Below are positions 10,261 to 21,837 of a stretch of 64,000 bases of DNA, in pieces (positions within the stretch are counted from its first letter, which is position 1; the number at the start of each line of letters is the position of its first letter). This DNA comes from Begonia masoniana (taxonomy: Eukaryota > Streptophyta > Magnoliopsida > Cucurbitales > Begoniaceae): the NCBI GenBank assembly GCA_022432975.1, contig CM039508.1, positions 22,956,542-23,020,541 of the forward strand, in the 5' to 3' direction. The notes under the pieces were generated by a model. That model made no database searches. It was not told the DNA's origin and was given only the letters and a program-made list of their open reading frames with translations. The translations under genes were made by a program, and so were the position numbers.

Positions 10261-10960
10261 CCCAGCTTTAAACTAAGTTTTCCGCCAGATTTCTGTCTAT
10301 GCCTTCTGACTTCATTCCCTGTTTTTCTGCTGATATTTATACTCTGTTACTCACTGTAGTTTCTCCCCTCTGTAAAGCTATGCTCTTTTAGGGTTTGCAT
10401 TGACAGTGCATGTTTTCTGTCATTCGGTTCTGTTTTCCGTTAAAGTTTTAAAAGTTCAGTTGGCTTTCATAAGTTGTTCCAGTAACGCTGTCTGTTCTGT
10501 TTATGTCAAAAAAAAAATTAGTCGCTGCTTTCCGTCCACTGTCCTAGAGTGATGGCTCCGATCCCGGACTCCGATCGGGTTCGGTTTCGGGCTGTCACAA
10601 ATGATATGCACCAGCAACAGTACCAGCAACAGCAGCAGATAAATGAGATGCATCGAATGCACCACCACCAACAGTACCAGCAACAACAGCAAATATATGA
10701 GATGCAGCGAACACACCAGCAGCAGCTGCAGCAATTGCTGGAATCACAGCAAAGCCAGCAACGAGACATACAGCAACTGGTCTCTGCTCAACATTATCTC
10801 AATGAATCTTATAAAGAGATAAACGAGAGGTTATAGACTTGGATGACGAACCACGCCACGGACTCTGACGATGATAACCCTCCTGCGTAGTCTGCTTAGT
10901 TGTTGTATGTAAATTTGCTGTACTTTATTTATAATTAAATGAGTTTATTTAATTATATTT

Positions 10961-11402
10961 AACCTTAAAAATAATTAACTAAAATTACAATAAATCATAC
11001 AAATGTTATTAAATCACAAAATTTTTACCATTTGTAGAACAAATCATGGAAATGTAATCCAAAAATGTTCGTGATTTTCTAACACTTGCACGATTTATTA
11101 TAATTTAACTTTAAAATAATTAATTAAAATTATAATAAATATTATAAATATTATAAAATCATGAAATTTTTACCATATGTAAACCAAATCATTAGAAGAT
11201 ATGTTAGAAAATTTTCGTAATTTTCTAACATTTACTCAATTTACTGTAATTTAACCTTAAAATAATTAACTAAATTTACAATAAATCAAACTAAGTGTTA
11301 TTAAATCACGAAACATTTACCATATGTAGATCAAATCATGGGAAAAGAATCTGAAATTTTTCATGATTTTCTAAAACTTACATAATTTATTGTAATTTGA
11401 CG
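10961..11402. repeat. Three-copy, about 146-bp tandem repeat between the two MULE-B genes
   Basis: Units beginning AACCTTAAAATAATTAACTAAA start near 10961, 11107 and 11253. Each contains ATCA(C/T)AAAATTTTTACCATATGTA and TTTTCTAACA. The array fills the space between the convergent gene ends, where the two 3' ends and their polyadenylation sites would lie. The remainder (11403-11619) shows nothing I recognise. Confidence 0.85.
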
Positions 11403-12377
11403 TTGATTGCACTATGAGTCTTTAGGATAGTCTGTACAATGTTTTTACATTTACTTTCCACATAGAAAGTTGTTTGAAACCAATTGAAAGAAAGAGTTCA
11501 AGTTGATGTGTCACGAGTTTAAACGGTGGGAGTTCAAGAAAATGCCAAAACCCATCAAATGATATACAATGAATAAACAATACGATAAAAAAAATTAATA
11601 CATGGTATATTAAAAATATTTACAAATTCCTACCACGGCCGCGTGTCGAAGATTTCTGCGTCCCATCAAATGTGTTAAAGCCCATGAATGTGTCATGCGA
11701 AGTAGCGCCTGAAGTTGATCCCCGGTTAGGACAAGTGCGAGTATTATGCCCCTGCTGTCGACATATACCACAACGCACGGTTGAGTTCCTCTTACTGATT
11801 CTGGAGCTTGACGGCTCTTCGGAATCTCGCACTCTTGTCTTCTTCGGCCTACCAGGTTGACGTCGTCTTTTTGGCGGGAGGATTTCGTTCATATCTCATA
11901 CGATTGGCCACATTATTGGGCCACTGATCGGACGAATATAGTGTGAGTATATCTGCAGGTATCTTCCCCTGTAATAGCATGCATGCACGTAGTCTTCTGG
12001 TGCGACTCTCATCCAGTACATGCAAGAAGTGGAATGGAAACAGGGGATTCCTGTATGCTCCCACCGAGTGCAGTTGCACACACCCAAAGTCATGTCCACC
12101 TCGAATTGGTCGTATCCATTGCTGACTTGAAATCGTGTAGCTCCCGAAAACGTTGCATGCAAGTTTCCAGATGCACTCTTAAGCTTGTCAAGTTTTGCTT
12201 GGATCTTGGGACACAGGATCTCATTTGAATCAAACAGCTTCTCATATTTCTTGACGATGCGAGTTATCAAGCGTGTTCGGATCATCTCGAACATGGTCAG
12301 GATCGGTTTGTCCCTAACTGGCAAAAGAAGTGCATTGAATGACTTGCTCAAGTTATTCAATCCCAGATCGCACTTGG

Positions 12378-13371
12378 TGATGAGCTCCGACCTGCAAATA
12401 GGACTCAAGAACTCGAAGAAGATCGTTAGCTCCGGGTGACACAAATCCGAGAAAACCGAGAGTGGAAAATGTAAAAGAAATATCAAACGTGCTCGAAATT
12501 TAATGAAATTTTAGGTGAATCTTGTGAAGTGAGTGAGGTGTGTGCTGGTGAAAATTATGGTCCAGATTCGTTAAGATGAAGGATTTATATAATGTTTTCC
12601 GAGAATCGGCCGGTGAGTGCTTCAATGGAGCTTCCGGCAAGAGTTTCTTCCAAGGAAGATAACTCGATTCAAGGAATCGGTTAAGGCCACTCCTTGCTGT
12701 TTCCCGCTCTCAAAAGAGTGGAGAAGGAGGTGGCAAAATCCACTCCAACTAGCTACCAAGCTAGAAGAATGGTTCGGGGGCGCAACCCCTCGGTTGTTGT
12801 CAACCGAGCTTACCTTGGAAGCTCTTTACTCCAAGCTTCTTCTTCTATTGAGAGAGAAATCCGTGGGTGCTCATAAATCAACCAAAAAAGTTACAAACAC
12901 CAATGCCATGAATATATAGACCTAATGGTGGGCTTGGGCTTGGGCTTGGGCTTAGGCTTTGGCTTGGGCATGTCTTCAACTTCAATGGGCCAAACCAAGC
13001 CACCAACTAATCCTATCATTCATCTAATCCTAACATCCATATAATCCTAACATGCATCTAATCCTAGCATGCATCTAATAAAGTTTAAACAAGAAGGCCA
13101 ACGTTTGCCAATAAGTTTGAAATTTCAAAAAAGCAACAAATATTAAAGCTCGGGAAGACAAATTATCATGTGAGCATTAAAGGGCCTTTAGTCTTTCCAC
13201 ATGAGGAGATGCTTCAGTTGGTCAACGTCTCCAGCTTTAATCTCCCACTTCAAGTCGTCCACGGTGTCCTCCAAGTCTTCACACGAACCATGACCTACAA
13301 AAGAGACAAGTGTGTTAGTCAAATTGTGAACTCGGGTCTGGGATCGTGTAATGGGCCTACGGGGCACATCA
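12378..13371 (-). repeat. gypsy1 3' LTR
   Basis: It is 994 bp and matches 19056-20056 almost throughout. It includes a TGGGCT hexamer tract (about 12927-12970) with one unit fewer than its partner, and a short tandem repeat based on CATCTAATCCTA (about 13010-13080). The pol reading frame runs into this LTR, stopping at 13188. Confidence 0.95.
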
Positions 13372-14840
13372 TCCTCCCCAGGTGATTGAGGATTTGACCT
13401 CAAATCCTTTAAATCAGGCCTATCGGAGTTTTCTTCATCGCTTATATAGGGTGAGAGGTCCATGACATTGAACATTGCCGATACTCCGTAATCTCCAGGC
13501 AGTTCAATCTTATAAGCGTTATTATTGATCCGCTGCAACACCTTGAAGGGTCCATCCGCACGAGGAAGAAGTTTAGATTTTCTTTTGTCGGGGAATCTAT
13601 CTTTTCGTAGGTGCAACCAAACTAAATCTCCTTCATTGAAGATAACCTCTTTTCGGCCTTTGTTTACTCGTTTGGCCACGCTCGCATTTCTCTTCTCGAT
13701 GGCTTGACGCACGTTCTCATGTAATTTCTTAATTTGTTCAGTTTTGTTTGCTCCTGATGGGTTGGCCAGTTCATTAATGGGTAACGGAACAAGGTCCAAT
13801 GGTGTACATGGATTAAACCCATAGGCAACCTCAAAGGGCGTTTGCTCAGTAGTGGAATGAATGGTGCGATTGTAGGAAAATTCCAATCCGGGAAGGACTA
13901 CATCCCAACTGGATAGTTTCTTACCTACAATACTGCGTAAGAGGGAGCCTAAGGTCCTGTTAACAACTTCCGTTTGCCCATCAGTTTGGGGGTGGAAAGA
14001 TGTGCTAAAACACAGCTTCGTCCCCAACTTCTTCCACAAAGTGGTCCAGAAGGAGCTCAAAAATTTAGTGTCCCGGTCCGACACTATGGAATGCGGTATA
14101 CCATGTAGGCGAACGATCTCTTTGAAAAATAGGTCAACTATAGAAAAGGCGTCGTCCGTTTTTGCACAAGGAATGAAATGTGCCATCTTAGAGAAACGAT
14201 CCACAACCACCATGATCGAATCCTTATTACGAGCAGTTCGTGGCAATCCCAAAATGAAGTCCATACTAACTTCAGTCCAAGGGTGTGAAGGAATGGGTAA
14301 GGGCATATACAATCCTTGTGGTAGAACCTTACTCTTGGCTTTCTTGCACACGATGCATGTCTCCACCATGCGGTGCACGTCTCTTTTCATATGTGGCCAA
14401 AAGAAGTGTTCCTTAAGCATATCGAGGGTCTTCTTCTCCCCGAAATGACTCGCTAATCCTCCACAATGGGCTTCTTTTACAAGACATCGCCTTAAGCTTC
14501 CTTGCGGAATACATAATTTTCCCGCTCTTAATAAATAGTCGTCCATAAGTCGATATTCTCCTTCAGCCTTTTCCTTGCACTTGGTGTAATAAGATCCGAA
14601 ATCAGGGTCAGATTCGTAACTATGCTTGATCCATTCAAATCCAAAGAATCGAGTCCCTAATTCGGTAAGAAGAATGCGTTTCCTCGAAAGTGCGTCGGCG
14701 ACTACATTATTTTCCCCCTTCACATACTTTAGAATGTACGGAAACCTCTCCAAGAATTCCACCCACTTAGCATGCCTCTTGTTTAACTTGTGCTGACCCC
14801 TTGATATATCGTAAAGCTTGATGGTCAGTATTGATAACAA
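13188..14840 (-). pseudogene. gypsy1 pol, 3' part: RNase H end and integrase
   Basis: A 550-codon open stretch opens with the end of RNase H (GENNVVADALSRK). It continues with the integrase zinc-binding region (HFFWPHMKRDVHRMVETCIVCKKAK, HHCC-type, given here as two adjoining motifs: HFFWPHM and CIVCKKAK), the catalytic core with MDFILGLP, VDRFSKMAHFIP, SDRDTKF and HPQTDGQTEVVNR, and a C-terminal GPF-type region (DGPFKVLQRINNNAYKIELP). The last 60 codons lie in the LTR. A one-base frameshift near 14805 separates it from the upstream frame; otherwise it is uninterrupted. No chromodomain is evident. Confidence 0.92.
13372..13383 (-). other. gypsy1 polypurine tract
   Basis: Read on the minus strand it is ACCTGGGGAGGA, directly before the LTR start TGATGTGCC. 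It would prime plus-strand DNA synthesis. It also encodes part of the pol C-terminus (PGEDD). Confidence 0.75.
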
Positions 14841-17145
14841 ATTCTCTTGACAAGAGGTAATGCTGCCAGTGCTCTAATGCTCTAATAACAGCATAAAATT
14901 CTTTATCATAAGTTGAGTAATTGAGCACGGCTCCTTTCAATTTCTCACTAAAGTATGCAATGGGCTTCCCTTCTTGCATGAGTACGGCTCCAATGCCAAC
15001 TCCGGAAGCATCACTCTTAATTTCAAATACCTTGTTAAAGTCGGGGAGTGCTAAAACAGGCGAGTGGCATAACTTATCCTTGATTAGCTCAAAGCTCTTT
15101 TGACAAACCGGGGTCCAAGTAAACTCTTTTCCCTTCTTAGTGCAATCAGTGAGCGGTGAGACTATTGAACTAAAGTCCTTTATGAACCTCCGGTAAAAAG
15201 AGGCCAGACCATGGAAGCTACGTAATTCGGTTAAAGAGTTGGGGGTAGGCCTATCCTTAATAGCCTTGATCTTGTCAACATCGGCTTCCATACCATCTTT
15301 AGAAATGACAAACCCTAGGAAATAAACTTTATCTTGCGCGAATGAGCATTTGCTTAAATTTTCAAATAATTGGGCTTTTCGTAGGGTTTGGAAAAGTACA
15401 CTAAGATGGTTGAGGTGTTGTGGGAGGTCTAGACTGTATACCAAAATATCGTCAAAATAGACAACAATAAATTTTCCTAGGAAATCTTTCAGCATGTGGT
15501 GCATAAGTCTCATGAAGGTACTGGGCGCGTTAGATAACCCGAAGGGCATCACCATCCACTCAAAAAGCCCGTACTTAGTCTTAAATGCCGTCTTCCACTC
15601 GTCACCTTCTTTCATTCTAATTTGGTGGTAACCGCTCTTAAGGTCCACCTTAGAAAATATTGAGGCTCCACTGAGCTCATCCAACATATCCTCGAGCCTT
15701 GGAATAGGGTATCTATATTTTACGGTAATTTGATTCACGGCTCGGCTATCAACACACATCCTCATTGTGCCGTCTTTCTTAGGTACCAATAGTGAGGGAA
15801 CTGCGCAGGGGCTCATGGACTCTCGTATGTATCCTTTATCCAATAAATCTTGAACTTGATCTTGGAGTTTCTTGGTTTCTTCGGGGTTCATTCTATAGGC
15901 CGGTCTATTAGGTAGGGTGGCCCCGGGTATGAGGTCAATTTGTTGTTCTATACCACGTAGAGGTGGTAATCCTTGGGGCAGTTCCTTAGGAAACACATCT
16001 TGGAATTGATTTAGCAACTTCTTTACAGGATCAGGGATTACTCCTAGCTCCATAACTCTATCTCGAAATAGTATAAGGATTATGGGATCTCCTCGAAGCA
16101 CCGATGCCTCTATCTCCGATCTAGTCATAAAAAGATTTGCTTTATTCTTCGCTTCTTTTCTAGCGGCATCGTCTTTGGATATTTCCTCGGGGGTCAAAGG
16201 TGCTAACTTAATTGTTTTACCACCAAACTTAAGGGAATAGTAGTTAGAATATCCATTGTGGTTCACTCTTCGATCAAATTGCCAGGGTCTTCCAAGAAGC
16301 AAGTGGCTAGCACTCATGGGCACGACATCACATAAAACAGAATCTTGATATTTTCCCATAGCAAAATCTACTCTCACTTGTCGAGAGACCTTAACATCAT
16401 CCCTATCATCTAACCATCGTAACTTATAAGGGTGGGGATGCGTAGTCGTCTCTAATCCTAACTTCTTAACTAACTCATCAGATGCCACGTTGGCACAACT
16501 TCCTCCATCTATAATTAAAGAGCATATCTTATCCTTGATAACACATCTACTATGAAAGATATTCTCACGTTGGCAATTTTCTCCTGAATTCTTAGTCACA
16601 AGGACTCGTCTCCTAACCATCAACAAGGGTCCCTCAGGAGCGCGCACGACTTCATCCTCAGTGTCACTCTCCTCGACATCTTTGTCCTCTACTCCTACCT
16701 CGTGGTCATCCTCACTCTCAACTTCTCTCGTATCTTCCTTGATAATCATCACCCGTCGATTCGGACATTGAGCCATATAATGACCTAGACCTTGACATTT
16801 ATAACACTTGATTTCTCTCGCTCTAAGTGGGTTGGCTTTATCGACTAAGGTTTTGCTACTGGACTCCTTAAATGGCCAATTAGGGTTAAAAGGCTTCTTT
16901 CCTTCAGCCTTGTCAAAGGGCTTGATTGGCGCGAGTGACTTAGGGGTGACTTTGGGTGGAATGTTGGGGGTAAACTTAGGAGGGTAGGTAGATTTGCTCT
17001 TTCTATTGAGCTGTCGCTCAATCGTCATAGCCATATGAACAATTGCATCTAAGGACTCTGCCGGGTGTATTTCAACGGTGTCTCCTATATCTCTATTCAA
17101 TCCCCGAATGAATCTAGCAATAACTTGCTCCTCAGGTTCTTCCAT
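14767..17145 (-). pseudogene. gypsy1 gag end, protease, reverse transcriptase and RNase H
   Basis: A 792-codon frame. It starts in late gag ([11 protein letters not shown]), then has a CCHC zinc knuckle ([14 protein letters not shown]), an acidic linker, a retropepsin with [16 protein letters not shown] (active-site motif DGG in place of the usual DSG or DTG), RT ([41 protein letters not shown] with the catalytic YxDD), and RNase H ([43 protein letters not shown]). The upstream limit is a TGA stop at 17197 in the same frame; the downstream limit is a one-base frameshift near 14805. Its products would copy the element's RNA in a cytoplasmic particle. Confidence 0.93.
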
Positions 17146-17196
17146 ATCTACTCGTATCCTTAGAGTTTCAAATTCAGCTAGGTAAGCCTCAACGGA

Positions 17197-17945
17197 TCAA
17201 GTTCCTTGTCGTAGGTTTTGGATTTGAAGGAATAGATCTTGACGGTAATGGGTGGGTATGAACCTCTTAGTCATGAGCGACTTCATTGCTCTCCATGTCG
17301 TAATGGGGGTATCTCCTATCCGTCGTCTTTGGAGCTTAATATTGGACCACCAGAGGGCCGCATATCCCGATAGCTCTACGGATACTAATTGGATCTTTAC
17401 TTTATCGGAGTACTCATAATAGTCGAAAACTTTCTCTACCTTATCATCCATTCTAGAAAGGTATCTCCATCGCATGTCCCGTCAAATGGAGGTATATGTA
17501 GCTTGACATTTCTAAGGTCCTCTTGATCCTTTCGTCTACTTGGTCGAAAAGTATCTTCATCATCTAAGGTCCATTCTTCCTCCTCCTCATAAAGTGGGTT
17601 TCTTCTCCTAGGATACTCAGGTCTTTCTTCGTCCGAGGTGGGATATGGTTCTTGAAATCGTCTCCTAGGATTTCCGGGTCTAAATCGAGGTAGGGGTTCT
17701 CGGGTCGCTTTATTTGGAATTCTCGTATTAAGAACTTCCATTATGTGTTTCATGCTAAGGGTTAAGTCTTTAAGTTGTTGGCTTATATGGTTAACTTCTC
17801 CACTAAGACCATCTAACTGTCCTTGCATGCTAGACTCTCCCTCTTATGGGGTGTGAGTCTCGAGTTGGGGAATGTCATTGTCCCGGTTCGGTTCTTGATT
17901 CATATCTTGGTTTATCTCTCGGTTAATTGCACTCCTAGTCTTCAT
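17197..17945 (-). pseudogene. gypsy1 gag N-terminal part, with stop and frameshift
   Basis: The likely start is the ATG at 17945-17943 (MKTRSAINRE), matching gypsy2, whose gag starts MQTRSGALRE. A TAA at 17844-17846 interrupts it. The next open stretch (17828-17436) is Arg/Glu-rich and enters the conserved gag domain (PFDGTCDGDTFLEW). A one-base loss near 17455 moves the rest (YEYSDKVKIQLVSVELSGYAALWW, split here: YEYSDKVKIQLV and SGYAALWW) into another frame, which ends at a TGA at 17197-17199. Gag would form the particle that packages element RNA. Confidence 0.85.
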
Positions 17946-19037
17946 TCATGTGAATACTGAAGTTTTAGGAAGGAAATATTAATTAGGTTCAAGTTGATCA
18001 CGGGTGTTAGGGAAGGTAAAGGTGGGAAACCTAACTAGAATTTCAATCCAGAAATTTTGAAACGCATTTTTGAGGGCCTAAACGACATTTTTTGGGGTCA
18101 AAATGTGACACCCTTGTAGATCTTTTCGATAGCTTCGATTTGCCAGGTGGCTCGTCGAAAACTGACACTTGTAGCAAAAGTTATGGCCGTTTTAGTGGGG
18201 AAAGGTCAAATTCACTAACAAACAAGCTTTAAATCCACTAAACAGAGATAATCAATTCGTACATGCTTTTAACGTTTTAGTGAACTTAAGACATATGTTC
18301 CCAAACATGCAATTACAAGCAAATATCTTACCAACAGAACCTTATTAATTTAAATATCATCCAAACACAGTGAAAGCGACATAAAGCAAACACCAAAAGT
18401 AGAGGCTAGTTTAGGTTATGCACTTTTACTTAACTTTCACTCCTTTTAGCAACATTTTCCTTTACCAATGTAATTCAAATGAAAAGGCAAATATTCTCAG
18501 CAGATTAATGTACTAAGATTGTATCAACAGAACATTATAAACATGAAGCTCGGATTTAAATATGCAACACTTAAACCACTAAACAGTAACTTAAACCACT
18601 AAACAGCAACACGAAATGCTGTTAATCAAACATATTTCTTAATACTCAGATCTGTGATTATAACAACATGTTCTTAAGTGCTGGAAAAGTGAGATCCACA
18701 GCAGCCAAGTCAGCAAACCAAAAAGAGAAAGAAAACAGCAAGTACTAAGTTTGTTAGGGTTTGTTCTACCAAAAAGGGAAGGAAAATAAGCAACACGAAA
18801 AAGGTGAAATACTTTTCAAAAACTCAAGCTCAAAGTTGCAGACAACTAATAAAAATGTTCTGAAAATGATCTTTGCAAGAACTAAAAGAAACTAAAAGAG
18901 AAAGTAAGAAAAACAGCAAGAACACCAAACCGAAAATGAAGAACAGCAAGCACCCGGTTTTGGTGCCTCGGTTTTGGGCAACCAAATGGATTTGGAAAAC
19001 CAAACCAATCTGGTTTCCCTCACCCTAAGGGAGCTAT
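17946..19037 (-). other. gypsy1 untranslated leader
   Basis: About 1.1 kb between the PBS and the gag start has no coding likeness. This length of leader is ordinary for plant Ty3 elements. Confidence 0.7.
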
Positions 19038-19053
19038 CCAAGCTTTGATACCA
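19038..19053 (-). other. gypsy1 primer-binding site
   Basis: Read on the minus strand, TGGTATCAAAGCTTGG lies two bases after the 5' LTR end. The first eight bases match the initiator-tRNA-Met PBS (TGGTATCAGAGC) used by many plant elements. Confidence 0.85.
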
Positions 19054-19055
19054 CC

Positions 19056-20056
19056 TGATGAGCTCCGACCTACAAATAGGACTCAAGAACTCGAAGAAGA
19101 TCGTTAGCTCCGGGTGACACAAATCCGAGAAAACCGAGAGTGGAAAATGTAAAAGAAATATCAAACGTGCTCGAAATTTAATGAAATTTTAGGTGAATCT
19201 TGTGAAGTGAGTGAGGTGTGTGCTGGTGAAAATCGTGGTCCAGATTTGTTAAGATGAAGGATTTATATAATGTTTTCCGAGAATCGGCGGGTGAGTGCTT
19301 CAATGGAGCTTCCGGCAAGAGTTTCTTCCAAGGAAGATAACTCGATTCAAGGAATCGGTTAAGGCCACTCCTTGCTGTTTTCCGCTCTCAAAAGAGTGGA
19401 GAAGGAGGTGGCAAAATCCACTCCAACTAGCTACCAAGCTAGAAAAATGGTTCGGGGGCGCAACCCCTCGGTTGTTGTCAACCGAGCTTACCTTGGAAGC
19501 TCTTTGCTCCAAGCTTCTTCTTCTATTGAGAGAGAAATCCGTGGGTGCTCATAAATCAACCAAAAAAGTTACAAACACCAATGCCATGAATATATAGACC
19601 TAATGGTGGGCTTGGGCTTGGGCTTGGGCTTGGGCTTAGGCTTTGGCTTGGGCATGTCTTCAACTTCAATGGGCCAAACCAAGCCACCAACTAATCCTAT
19701 CATTCATCTAATCCTAACATCCATATAATCCTAACATGCATCTAATCCTAGCATGCATCTAATAAAGTTTAAACAAGAAGGCCAACGTTTGCCAATAAGT
19801 TTGAAATTTCAAAAAAAGCAACAAATATTAAAGCTCGGGAAGACAAATTCTCATGTGAGCATTAAAGGGCCTTTAGTCTTTCCACATGAAGAGATGCTTC
19901 GGTTGGTCAACGTCTCCAGCTTTAATCTCCCACTTCAAGTCGTCCACGGTGTCCTCCAAGTCTTCACACGAACCATGACCTACAAAAGAGACAAGTGTGT
20001 TAGTCAAATTGTGAACTCGGGTCTAGGATCGTGTAATGGGCCTACCCGGCACATCA
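19056..20056 (-). repeat. gypsy1 5' LTR
   Basis: It is 1001 bp, with inverted ends TGATG...CATCA. It has one more TGGGCT unit than the 3' LTR. Confidence 0.95.
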
Positions 20057-21837
20057 CTTGGGATTCGCAGAGAAGGCATGACTAGCCCAAAATTTCGGCT
20101 CTTTTGCTCTAAGCCATTCGTGGGCTTCCGGACATAGCCGGTGTAGTTTCCGCATTTCTTGCTCGAAATGGGCCTCAGTGGGTGCTCTGGCCGCATTCCA
20201 CATCGCATCTCTGTATGCTTTGCCCCGAAAGCGATTTTTGAAATTCGCATACATATGCCGGAGGCAGAAGCGGTGTTCATCATATGGGAATTGATCTCGA
20301 ATAGCTCTCTGTAACCCCTGATATTTGCACAAACAATGACGTTAATAAAACAATATTAATCCGCCAAAGCCACAAAATTTTAAATAAACTTATAGAAATA
20401 CATCATACCTTTTGTCGATCTGAAATAAGTGTCCAACCATGGCCATGCTGAGTGTTGAGGTCTTGCTTTAATATATGCAAAAACCATGTCCATGAGTCTG
20501 CACACTCAGATTCGACGTTGGCAACAGCAACAGGGTAGATTCCATCATTTCCATCGATGCTGACGGCTGTGAGTAGTTGGCCAGCACACGACCCCTTTAG
20601 ATGACAGCCATCTAAGCAAATAACGGGTCTCCCGTACTCCAGCAACCCAATCTTGCAAGCAGCCATGCACATATAGAATCTTTGGAATCCCAATTGATTA
20701 CGGCCCACTGGGTTTCCATCAATTTTCACTGTGCTGCCTAGATTTGATCTGAATATTTCGGCTGCGTACGACCACAGTTGCCCGTACTGTTCGTCGCACT
20801 TCCCTTCATTGAGGGTTCGAGCTATGCTTCTTGCTCTTGTGGCAAGACTGGATGAAATGTCGACGGTGAAGTCATTCCTCACTGTCTCCATAATAGATGG
20901 GATGTCCCAGGTAGGGTGACTTTTGAACCTATCCAGGTAATGGTTCGCCAGCTATTTTGCTGAAGCGCGTCGATTTTCAACTTGCCTCGAACAGCAGTGA
21001 GAGTCGATCAAGCTCTTTATTTGGAACGTTCGTTCATTTTGCATCAATGAAGCATGCAATCGCCACCCACGTCCATCTCCACATTCAGCCGTCAGTCGAC
21101 TTCTTTCACATTTCTTGTATGTAATACCATAACCATTTTCTATGGAATATTGGTCTATCTCGTGTTTCAGTTCCTGCAAAGAACCATATTGTTTACCCTT
21201 ATGAAATCCCAGTGAGATTTGTTCTCTTACCGGTATGCTTTCCACCTTGTCGTCATCTGAGTCAACCGGTGTTCAAAGCTCATCGTCTAGCGATTTGGAG
21301 GTTGAATAGACATATATTTCTTCATTTGCCAGTGGGTTATCGAATGCTCGTACATCACCATATTCCGGCGTGTTGTCCAAATCCCAATCCATTTCGGCAT
21401 CACCACTTGATCGCTCATCTAAATCAATCGATCTACTTGAGTCGGAATCCATTTTCGTCACAAATAAAACCTTTGTTAAAAAAAATAGATACAATTCAAT
21501 TATTTACAGTATAATATATAAATATATGGTAAATGATAAAATCGAAGAAAATAATATTAGAAATATCGTTGGGGCAGGAAAATAGTCGTCGGTAATCGAG
21601 AAAATAGTATTAGAAATATGGATAAAATAAACCCAAATATAAATTCAAATAATAAAAAAAAATATTATACCTGTAGATGAATACGGAAGAATATTGTCGA
21701 AATAAGAAATAACGAGAGAAATTTGATGAAGAGAGCTTCGAGAGAGATTTGAGAGAGAGTGCGTCGAGAGAATTGAGAGAGAAGGGAAGGGGAGAGGCGT
21801 GTTTTTTTCAAACGCCGGGTGCCCCTTTAAATAGGGT

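Larger units (their letters stand above)
7871..10599 (+). mobile_element. LTR2: 2729-bp solo LTR of the TGTAACACC family
   Basis: It begins TGTAACACCCGGCATTTT and ends GGGCTGTCACA (TG...CA) and is flanked by AATGA at 7866-7870 and 10600-10604. No internal retrotransposon sequence is present, so it is read as a solo LTR left by LTR-LTR recombination. Conserved landmarks shared with LTR3 are a small reading frame (8062-8253), a donor-like CAG|GTAAGT at about 8510, the motif TTAAGGCCCTACATCACGGAGG just after it, the acidic frame at 9024-9095 and the TGACGTCA array. An alternative is a non-autonomous element whose whole body is this unit. Confidence 0.88.
6906..10890 (+). pseudogene. MULE-B accessory gene, interrupted by solo LTR2 and by stops
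   Basis: The start ATG in ACCATGG follows a probable acceptor. The frame runs to 7870, is broken by LTR2 (7871-10599 plus duplicated AATGA), and resumes at 10605 in the same frame to TAG at 10888-10890. In-frame stops are at 7227-7229, 7857-7859 and 10834-10836. The protein parallels the MULE-A gene: FDQDLRKRS, GWESLGI, LFYANL, a basic central block with LPREGHRNHVSCMDLYVMEK, and a Gln/His-rich coiled tail that straddles the LTR insertion. Several stops fit C-to-T change (CAG to TAG), as expected of a methylated repeat. Function unknown; the domain is the plant transposon protein type. Confidence 0.78.
12378..20056 (-). mobile_element. gypsy1: full-length Ty3-type LTR retrotransposon inserted in the MULE-B transposase
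   Basis: It is 7679 bp, minus orientation, flanked by CTTGG at 12373-12377 and 20057-20061. The LTRs begin TGATGTGCC and end GAGCTCATCA. The PBS and PPT are in the right places, and gag, protease, RT, RNase H and integrase follow in Ty3 order. By eye the LTRs differ at roughly 14 of about 1000 positions plus a 6-bp repeat-unit difference, suggesting a fairly recent insertion. Coding is broken by stops at 17844-17846 and 17197-17199, and by frameshifts near 17455 and 14805. Confidence 0.93.
11620..21452 (-). pseudogene. MURA-type MULE transposase, interrupted by gypsy1 and by three stops
   Basis: Exon 1 runs 21452-20409. A 91-bp GT-AG intron spans 20408-20318. Exon 2 runs 20317-20057 and, beyond gypsy1, 12372-11620. 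Without the insert the frame is preserved, totalling 686 codons. Domain order: acidic N-terminus (DLDERSSGDAEMDWDLD); MULE DNA-binding region (KCERSRLTAECGDGRGWRL, CCSRQ); DDE core with CLDGCHLKG and, at the exon junction, ISDRQK; SWIM zinc finger CNCTRWEHTGIPCFH; a basic RRRQPGRPKK tract; and zinc knuckle CGICRQQGHNTRTCP. In-frame stops are at 21273-21275, 20952-20954 and 11893-11895. The family transposes DNA by cut and paste; this copy cannot make a full-length protein. Confidence 0.88.

Noticed and set aside
14002..14448. 148-codon plus-strand frame
   Set aside because: It is the antisense shadow of the gypsy1 integrase.
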